A stretch of 64,000 bases of DNA from an uncultured Clostridia bacterium (GTDB lineage: Bacteria > Bacillota > Clostridia > Christensenellales > Borkfalkiaceae), in the NCBI GenBank assembly GCA_934254825.1, contig CAKQMB010000008.1:60051-124050 (forward strand). The letters run 5' to 3'. Both the position numbers and the translations under genes were made by a program. Position 1 is the stretch's first letter, and each line of letters starts with the position of its first letter. Of the stretch, positions 34,089-39,922 are shown piece after piece. The notes under the pieces were generated by a model. The model made no database searches, had not been told where the DNA came from, and was given only the letters and a program-made list of their open reading frames with translations.

Positions 34089-35412
34089 TATCAAATACTC
34101 CCAAGAAATTAAATGGCTCTATATTAAAAGGCGAATATTTTATCAAACCTCTCCTGTAAACGCTTACAGCAGAATTATTACCGGTTTTAACCCACGGCGT
34201 AATTTGAGAATCGTTAGACAAAAAGTCGATCGCCATTTTTTCTTTTTGTAAAACTTCCATAGGACCTAGGTTATGCGTCGTAAAAACAAATTGTCCTTTG
34301 GTGTATTCTTTTATATACTCAACTATTTTAATTAGTACTATATCGTGAATATTAGCGTCAAATTCGTCAATAAAAACTATTCCGCCGTTGTTTTCATTGC
34401 ATAAAGCATAGTACAAGTTCATAAGTTTTTTAATTCCCGTACTTTCATAAGCCTTAGAAATCCTTTTACCGTCCTCATACTCGAGTATCAGTTCGCACTT
34501 ATATTCGTCCTCGACTTCTTTTTTGTCAATTTCTATTTTAGCTAAATCGTTTTTAAAAACCTGCATGAATTTACAAAGATTTTCTATTGTTCTTTCGTAT
34601 GCATCAAAGTCCTCTTTTCTGACGGAAACCGTATTGTCGCTTACTAAATTCTCACGAATCAGAAGCTGATTAAAAATTTCTTTCTCGAAAATTTGTCCGT
34701 ATTTACCTATTGCGCTAAGATTTTTTAAAAACTCTCCCGTGTTTATATAATTCTTGTCACTATCATTTATTAAAACAGTTAAAGTTTGTGCAAAATAAAA
34801 AACTGTCAATATAGCCCCTATTGTTTCTGTCAATTGCATCTTACTAAAATTGCTTCTTAAAATTGTTTCCACTGATCTTTCGATAAGTAGATTTTTTGTC
34901 ACATCAAATAAAATACTACGACTTTTTTCTTCTTCTGACAACTCAACAAATTCACCGTCGGAAGTTTTAAAAAGCGTTTGCCATTTATCTTCGGCATTTA
35001 TCCGCAACCCGTTCAATTCCTTTAATGTCTCCTCTTCGACAATATACCTGTCATCTCTTTTGCCAAAGCACACATAATGCGAATACACCGCTAAAACCAA
35101 ATCGTTATCATCAACAACGACAAAAGTCATCTCTATTTTTAATTTTTTCGTATGTTGATTCACTATTTTATCCAGACTTCCGTTTTTATTATGCAACGAT
35201 ATATAATCAGGATCGACTACAAACTTTTTATATATTTCAACAGCATAAATTATCGCCGTTTTCCCCGATCCGTTAGCTCCGTATATCGCTTTTACATTAT
35301 AACCTGTGGAATCAAACTTTTTTTGTAATGTTTTCTTATAGAAAGATAACTCCACTTCCTTATCGATATTTTTAATACCGCATAAGTTCATCTTCAAAAC
35401 ATAGAATCTCAT
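34075..35412 (-). CDS. AAA family ATPase (AAA_15/21-like), candidate defence ATPase
   Basis: 445 residues. Walker A is GANGSGKTAI (~46-55) near the N-terminus. A helical insertion spans ~150-300, then come Walker B IVFIDEFDANIHD (~356-368) and the switch FTTHNLGPMEVL (~389-400). This is the layout of OLD/RloA-type SMC-like ATPases, which pair with Toprim or RloB nucleases in phage-defence systems (AbiL, PARIS and related). The downstream gene is such a candidate partner. The composition is AT-rich and tRNA fragments lie upstream, both consistent with horizontal acquisition. Confidence 0.8.
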   Translation of the reverse strand: MRFYVLKMNLCGIKNIDKEVELSFYKKTLQKKFDSTGYNVKAIYGANGSGKTAIIYAVEIYKKFVVDPDYISLHNKNGSLDKIVNQHTKKLKIEMTFVVVDDNDLVLAVYSHYVCFGKRDDRYIVEEETLKELNGLRINAEDKWQTLFKTSDGEFVELSEEEKSRSILFDVTKNLLIERSVETILRSNFSKMQLTETIGAILTVFYFAQTLTVLINDSDKNYINTGEFLKNLSAIGKYGQIFEKEIFNQLLIRENLVSDNTVSVRKEDFDAYERTIENLCKFMQVFKNDLAKIEIDKKEVEDEYKCELILEYEDGKRISKAYESTGIKKLMNLYYALCNENNGGIVFIDEFDANIHDIVLIKIVEYIKEYTKGQFVFTTHNLGPMEVLQKEKMAIDFLSNDSQITPWVKTGNNSAVSVYRRGLIKYSPFNIEPFNFLGVFDNEAN

Positions 35413-35688
35413 ATATCAGCAATATTCCTCCTGCTACTATTATAGTATAACCCAAACGGGTATGAATGTAAACATTTTTTACATTTTGTAATTTTTTTGA
35501 TTGTTTTCATTTTACTACACTTTACTTTATTAGTCAACAGTTTACTACCTAACTTGCTTAAATAAGAAATTTTTAGACATTATTTCGTTAATTAAACTTA
35601 ATTTGTGTTTAATCGGAATTACTGTAAGGAGCAAAGCAATATTCTTTCTCTTGCTTGCGATTTACTTGTTTCGTTTTGCGACGGAATA
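35413..35688. other. AT-rich intergenic region upstream of the ATPase
   Basis: About 275 bases with many T and A runs and no ribosome site or credible frame. It probably contains the promoter of the ATPase pair, but no clear -35/-10 pair could be fixed. Confidence 0.5.
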
Positions 35689-35786
35689 GCGATTGTTCGG
35701 CTCTGCCGCAATCGCGTCACCGTGACGCGGCGCGCATTAACTTTTTCTTTTTTCGTAGTTCAGGCGCGCCGTCGTCAGCGGTGACA
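35689..35786. repeat. Nested GC-rich palindromes
   Basis: GCGATTG...CGGC-tct-GCCG-CAATCGC (35689-35715) overlaps the palindrome GCGTCAC-c-GTGACGC (35714-35728). This in turn belongs to a larger inverted repeat, GTCACCGTGACG...CGTCAGCGGTGAC, reaching 35786. Confidence 0.6.
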
Positions 35787-35814
35787 TCTCCGATTAGCAG
35801 CTACGGATTGGACC
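35779..35814 (+). pseudogene. Degenerate tRNA-Thr 3' fragment, plus strand
   Basis: CCGATTAGCAGCT and the following GATTGGACC match, with few changes, the 3' end plus downstream bases of the tRNA-Thr fragment on the other strand (35862-35893). Together they form an inverted repeat around the terminator. No cloverleaf can form. Confidence 0.5.
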
Positions 35815-35827
35815 TGATTTACGATAT

Positions 35828-35872
35828 AAAAAAGACCGAGTGATAAACCTTAATCCTCGGTTCAACTCGGTC
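35828..35872 (-). terminator. Terminator next to the tRNA-Thr fragment
   Basis: GACCGAGT pairs with ACTCGGTC around a ~23-base loop and runs into T's on the minus strand, immediately after the tRNA-like CCA end. Confidence 0.7.
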
Positions 35873-35877
35873 CAATC

Positions 35878-35915
35878 TGGAGCTGCTAACCGGAATTGAA
35901 CCGGTGACCTCGTCC
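35878..35915 (-). pseudogene. tRNA-Thr 3' half (relic or attachment-site fragment)
   Basis: On the minus strand the sequence runs GGACGAGGTC, then the T-arm ACCGGTTCAATTCCGGT, then TAGCAGC-T-CCA. This is the 3' half of a typical bacterial tRNA-Thr with encoded CCA. The 5' half and anticodon loop are absent upstream. The intact stem and CCA suggest a recent break or an integration site. Confidence 0.65.
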
Positions 35916-35938
35916 TTTCGTCGAAATCCGCTCTTTTC

Positions 35939-36013
35939 GCTTTGCTTTTCCTCAAAAGCAAAGCCTTTACGGGCGGCTTTCTCCTCTTCCCGAAAACGCT
36001 TTCGTTTTCGGGA
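35939..36013. repeat. Two strong hairpins between tRNA-Thr fragments
   Basis: GCTTTGCTTTT-cctc-AAAAGCAAAGC (35939-35964) and TCCCGAAAACG-cttt-CGTTTTCGGGA (35988-36013), both perfect. Confidence 0.65.
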
Positions 36014-36026
36014 GCCCTTTATTATT

Positions 36027-36057
36027 GTCCTTGGTAATTCCGAGGTCACCGTTCAAT
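36027..36057 (+). pseudogene. tRNA-Thr (GGT) anticodon-to-T-loop fragment, plus strand
   Basis: GTCCTTGGTAA carries a GGT anticodon in a TTGGTAA loop, followed by CGAGGTCACCGTTCAAT. It matches the section of tRNA-Thr missing from, and partly overlapping, the minus-strand fragment. It is on the opposite strand and cannot fold into a tRNA. Confidence 0.5.
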
Positions 36058-36070
36058 GCTATGTTACTAT

Positions 36071-36116
36071 AAAAAATACAGGGTAAACCAAATTTTTGGT
36101 TTACCCTGTATTTTTT
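36071..36116. terminator. Perfect bidirectional terminator
   Basis: A 22-bp perfect stem (AAAAAATACAGGGTAAACC...) with a two-base centre, with A/T runs at both ends. It follows the 42-residue gene on the minus strand. Confidence 0.9.
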
Positions 36117-36181
36117 GGAGCCGCTGAACCAACCTCAGTTGAACATTTATAGCAACACTTTCACGACCATAGTAAATCGCC

Positions 36182-36310
36182 TTAAATCAAATCCTTTAAA
36201 AAATTATTTAAACTGTTTTCTTGTTCTAACCTTTTAATTTCTTCTTGACGTCTCCGCTCTTTCTCCGCTTGCTCTTTCTGTACTTGCTGCAATAATTTTT
36301 TTGCATACAT
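36182..36310 (-). CDS. Small coiled-coil protein (42 residues)
   Basis: A short frame with a textbook AAGGAGG site eight bases before its ATG at 36310. The product starts MYAKKLLQQVQKEQ and ends NNFLKDLI. About half the residues are Lys, Arg, Glu or Gln, in a heptad-like pattern predicting one long amphipathic helix or coiled coil. It is followed by the perfect terminator at 36071-36116. No family is recognised. Small charged helical proteins of this kind often accompany mobile elements. Confidence 0.65.
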   Translation of the reverse strand: MYAKKLLQQVQKEQAEKERRRQEEIKRLEQENSLNNFLKDLI

Positions 36311-36764
36311 TATATTAGCCTCCTTAATTGCATCTTTTAAATCTTCAATCAGTTTATATTATTTTTCGATATTTGTCAAGATTATTATACCACCCACCAC
36401 AACATATTGTATTATTTGAGCAATATAAAACAATATATTGTAATTTTTAAATTAACAATACACACTCCGATTTTTTCGCCTGTTCGGGTGTGGGGTTGTA
36501 GCACAGAGAAAAACGAAAGTCAACGGGAAAAATTAACACTTAAAATTAGGAAATAGAAAACAACAGGGTCTTACTCGACTGAAATCGGGTTTGACTCTGT
36601 TTTTCTCTTACTTAAAAATATGACAATAACCCCACTGTTATACGCGTTAATTTATTCCTTTTTCGTTGACTTACGTTTTGTCTATACAAATCAATATATT
36701 TCAAATTTTTCTCGGTGCTACTCTCCCCGTGCCGAAAAGGCGAAAAAATCGGAGGTAAATCCAA
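36311..36764. other. Divergent intergenic region with palindromes
   Basis: About 450 AT-rich bases between the small minus-strand gene and the plus-strand sigma-like gene. It contains ACAATATATTGT (36430-36441, perfect palindrome) with a related AACATATTGTAT nearby, and an AACAGGGTC...GACTCTGTT hairpin followed by T's (about 36559-36606) that may act as a leader terminator ahead of the sigma-like gene. Confidence 0.5.
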
Positions 36765-37385
36765 ATGAAAAGAAACATATTAGATTTCAGCGTTATGAAA
36801 GAAGAAATCTCGCAAAACAACGTGCTTGTTATCGCAGAACATATTGCCTTTATGGAGTTGCGTTTCCAGATAGGTTTTCAAGGAAGTCGTGTGCAGAAAA
36901 TGTATTCCGACCTCTACGCCGATATCAAACACAAAAACGAATTAGGACACACTTTCAGCGATTCTTACGATTTGGTTCAAGAAGGCGCTTTGTATCTTTG
37001 CGAACATTATGGAAAGCACCTAAGCGACGTTATAAGTTACAGCAAAAAAGGTAAACCGATTACAATCGAGATTGCCTGTATCCGTAAAATGATGAAATTG
37101 ATAAATCTGAAAGCGAGAGATTATCATCGTTCGGTAAGTCTTGACGCATTAACGCCTGCAAGCGAACCTTCCGGCGAAATGACGGAAGAAATTACACAAG
37201 ATTATACTTTATACGAAAAAATCATTACAAGCCTTAAATTGACGGAAAATATGCGTATTGCTTTGGAATGTCGCATAAAAGGGTTAAGTTATCCCGAAAT
37301 CGGCAAAGTTTTATCCCGCACGCAATCTACTGTATTTGAATATTTTATCAAAATGCGTCAAAGATATACAACAATTTACGGATAA
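36765..37385 (+). CDS. Sigma-70-like / phage-type transcription factor
   Basis: 206 residues with GGAGGT eight bases before the ATG. The N-terminal region (~60-115, SYDLVQEGALYLCEHYGKHL) resembles sigma region 2-like helices of mobile-element sigma factors. The C-terminus (~155-203: LTENMRIALECRIKGLSYPEI, then GKVLSRTQSTVFEYFIKMRQR) is a region-4-type helix-turn-helix. Such proteins are typical of conjugative transposons and prophages, where they control transfer genes. It is one of the few plus-strand genes and lies in the AT-rich block. Confidence 0.72.
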   Translation: MKRNILDFSVMKEEISQNNVLVIAEHIAFMELRFQIGFQGSRVQKMYSDLYADIKHKNELGHTFSDSYDLVQEGALYLCEHYGKHLSDVISYSKKGKPITIEIACIRKMMKLINLKARDYHRSVSLDALTPASEPSGEMTEEITQDYTLYEKIITSLKLTENMRIALECRIKGLSYPEIGKVLSRTQSTVFEYFIKMRQRYTTIYG

Positions 37386-37852
37386 GGAACAACAGCGATA
37401 ATTTTCTCGATTATAAAAACCTGCCGTTTTTACCCGAGTCGTCTGATAAAATATTATCCGAGCAATGCCAGCCAAGAATAAAACGAACCATGGTCTGACG
37501 GTGAGTTTTTGACTAATACGTCGTTACGCTCGCGGCTTATACGTCAAGTATTAACCCGCTCGCGTGCCTTGTCTTAGTCTAAAAAATCGCCGTCGGACTT
37601 GCCCGCAACCAAAACGCCGATATTTTCAATGATTTTTGGCAAAGGCGAACGCAGACGTACTATACGTACTTCAAGCGAGAATTTGACAAAAAGCGCGTAA
37701 ATTGCGGCGGTTTGGCAAGGTTCGTTTTATTCTTGGCTGGCATAGAGGAGGGTCGAACGAACTACGTTCCGTACGTCGTGAACGGACGCAACTATAAAAT
37801 TGTAGTTATGGGCGATAAGGCATATATTCCATCCGTCACTTTGCAACAATAA
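37386..37852 (+). pseudogene. Possible reading frame split by element B
   Basis: Before the element (37391-37465) one frame reads NNSDNFLDYKNLPFLPESS. After it (37745-37852) the same frame reads EEGRTNYVPYVVNGRN... to a stop. Removing exactly 279 bases joins both in frame. No start codon is visible in that frame upstream, so this may be coincidence. Confidence 0.3.
37465..37743. repeat. Structured repeat element, copy B (279 bp)
   Basis: Perfect 25-base terminal inverted repeats (ATGCCAGCCAAGAATAAAAC... and its complement). Inside, GTCTGACGGTGA pairs with TCGCCGTCGGAC, then a core of ~125 bases about 80% identical to element A, including GCAACCAAAACG, CGATATTTTC, AAAGGCGAACGCAG, GTACTTCAAG and AAAAGCGCG. 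The end and stem sequences differ from copy A, yet remain paired. Confidence 0.75.
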
Positions 37853-37978
37853 CAAAATAAATTGTTATAATCGTAATTCGCGCGACAGTATTTTCGTGCG
37901 AATTACATTGCAAAATTTACAGCGGATATCCTACACACCGTTATTGATTTAATTTATGTTATAACAAAAAAGGAAGAC
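37853..37978. other. Short intergenic stretch
   Basis: AT-rich, with no gene or terminator-like structure recognised after the minus-strand HTH-like gene. Confidence 0.4.
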
Positions 37979-38293
37979 CTACTCGCCCTCCTCGTTTTTG
38001 CTAAAATAGTTGTAAAGGTACTTTACTAAACTATTATTCAATTTGTTGATATAGCCTATCGAATAATTCAGTTCGACGGCAACGGAAGCCATCGTCCCGT
38101 TGTTCGCGTATAGGTGAATATACAATTCGTAAAGTTTCGGCGGAGCATTTTCAATGGCTTTATTGAATTTCTCCGCCGTTTTGACTATTATATTTTCGCC
38201 GACATATTTTGATGCGTTTTGAAAACTCCTGATATTAGCGTAATAAAACCTAATATCGCTGAGAGTTGTTCTTATTTCGTCTTTTGTTATCAT
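37979..38293 (-). CDS. Small HTH-like protein, phage/mobile-element type
   Basis: 104 residues, all helical by composition. The last third (NNGTMASVAVELNYSIGYIN, then KLNNSLVKYLYNYF) resembles a sigma region-4/ArpU-like helix-turn-helix of phage late regulators. A moderate ribosome site precedes the ATG. It is near the sigma-like gene and shares its AT-rich composition, so it is probably part of the same decayed mobile element. No exact family is assigned. Confidence 0.55.
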   Translation of the reverse strand: MITKDEIRTTLSDIRFYYANIRSFQNASKYVGENIIVKTAEKFNKAIENAPPKLYELYIHLYANNGTMASVAVELNYSIGYINKLNNSLVKYLYNYFSKNEEGE

Positions 38294-38407
38294 CGTTTCT
38301 CCTCGTGTTTTATTTAACGATGATACAAGTTATCCCACTGTTTTTGCCGATATAAATCAATTCAACATTTTAACATTGATTTTATTTAAAGATTAACTTC
38401 CAAAAAT

Positions 38408-39901
38408 TTACTTAGCAACAAAAATCAACGGAATAAATTCGCGGGCATAGCCATCCAGAACACAAATTTCAACCATTATTTCGTTGATTGCCCGTATAGA
38501 TTCTCCCGCCTTAATCTTTATTTCTTTTACTTCGGAAATGCAGTCTAACGTAAAAGGAGTCCAGTGTGGTGCAAAAATATCAAATTCCGTTTTATCCGCC
38601 GTAAATCCCTCCGGAAGCCACAATTTAATTCTCGCCGTGTGCGGTAAATTACCGTAGGCTTTTACGTTGTTTAAAATCCTCACTTCAAGAGTTTTCTCCT
38701 CTGCGGCAGCGATTTCAAAGCCCTCTTTACATCCGATAACGGCGGTAACGCTACCGACTTTTTTCTGCAAAGTGTTTTCTTTAAGCGTGAAAAGCGACGC
38801 GCGCATAAGATCGGTTTCCTCGCATTTCCCGTAAGGTAAAGAAAATTTAGCGATTTCATCGTCCGTATAACAAGAATTTTCGCCGATTTCAACCGTAACG
38901 GCATTCATACGATTAAATCTTAATACCGACGGCGCAAGCGACGCGACTTTTTCCGTTAACTCGCTGCAAGTTTTAACTCTCGGAAAAGACAGACACGCAT
39001 TTATCGTACCGGTGACGATATCGTCGCCGATATATTCGCGCCAGTCTTTCGGGATTCCGTTCGTACCGTGCATAAGCCCGAAAATCGCTCCGACCGTACC
39101 TGCCGTACAATCGGTATCGTCGCCGCAATTAAGCGCAGTAAGCATCGATTTTTTAAAATCGCCTTCCCCGTACAATAAACCTATGACGACGTACCCGATA
39201 TTCGACGGAGCCTGAAACCAACCGTCGCCGATATCGGCATTTTCCTTCTGAATTGCATTTCTCGCTTCGAGCCATGTCTTTTTGCCGTCGTAACAATCGA
39301 TCGCAAGTTTTACCGTTTTTGCGGTACGGCAATCGGACGGGATTTTCGCAAGCCCGATTTCTATCAGTTTTCTCAAATCGGAGACTACAAACGCCGCGCT
39401 TTGAAGAGCCGCTACAAATGCGGCGGAATACGTTCCCTCACCGAAACCGTGATCGACTTTCGCGTCTTCCAACGCAAACCTCACCGCAAGGTCGGGATAA
39501 GCGGGGGCAAGCGTAGCCCAGATTTCCGTTCTTATCCACGCCCCGTTGGAATGTTTCCAAGGGTTCTGCAAATCCCCGCAAAGAGGAGGCATAACGCCCT
39601 TTTCTATATTGCGGCGGGCAATGCCGTATTCGTTCCAATAGCCCGTTATAAACGAAAGCCAATACTCACCCAGAACCTCGGAGGTAATATTACGAGGTCC
39701 TTCAAACTCGACGGCGTGCAACCATACGAGTTGCAAATCGAGATCGTCGTTCGGAAGAGCTTCACCTTTTTTCGTGGCAAAACCCTTAACGTTTAATATA
39801 TCTCTTTTACCTTCATACGGCGCGCCCATCGTTCCGCCCATATTTTTACCGAGCCAACAAGCGTAAACTTTATCTTTGTACTCTTTGAACTCAAGTTTCA
39901 T
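38408..39901 (-). CDS. ADP-ribosylglycohydrolase-fold protein
   Basis: 497 residues. The all-helical DraG/ARH core spans ~1-330, with metal-site acidic clusters NDDLDLQLVWL (~51-61) at the N-side and NCGDDTDCTAGTVGAI (~268-283) at the C-side, as in ADP-ribosylglycohydrolases. A beta-rich C-terminal domain (~370-497) is extra. Family members remove ADP-ribose from proteins or small molecules. This is the last gene of a glycan-degradation operon (21 bases after the GH95 gene), so a glycan or N-glycoside substrate is a reasonable alternative (inference). AGGAG precedes the start. Confidence 0.85.
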   Translation of the reverse strand: MKLEFKEYKDKVYACWLGKNMGGTMGAPYEGKRDILNVKGFATKKGEALPNDDLDLQLVWLHAVEFEGPRNITSEVLGEYWLSFITGYWNEYGIARRNIEKGVMPPLCGDLQNPWKHSNGAWIRTEIWATLAPAYPDLAVRFALEDAKVDHGFGEGTYSAAFVAALQSAAFVVSDLRKLIEIGLAKIPSDCRTAKTVKLAIDCYDGKKTWLEARNAIQKENADIGDGWFQAPSNIGYVVIGLLYGEGDFKKSMLTALNCGDDTDCTAGTVGAIFGLMHGTNGIPKDWREYIGDDIVTGTINACLSFPRVKTCSELTEKVASLAPSVLRFNRMNAVTVEIGENSCYTDDEIAKFSLPYGKCEETDLMRASLFTLKENTLQKKVGSVTAVIGCKEGFEIAAAEEKTLEVRILNNVKAYGNLPHTARIKLWLPEGFTADKTEFDIFAPHWTPFTLDCISEVKEIKIKAGESIRAINEIMVEICVLDGYAREFIPLIFVAK

Positions 39902-39922
39902 ATATTTTGCTCCTATCTGAAA

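Noticed and set aside
36117..36140. Possible tRNA 3' end on the minus strand (ending AGCGGCTCCA before the terminator)
   Set aside because: The CCA-like end and terminator look like a tRNA gene, but no T-arm or matching 5' acceptor can be drawn upstream.
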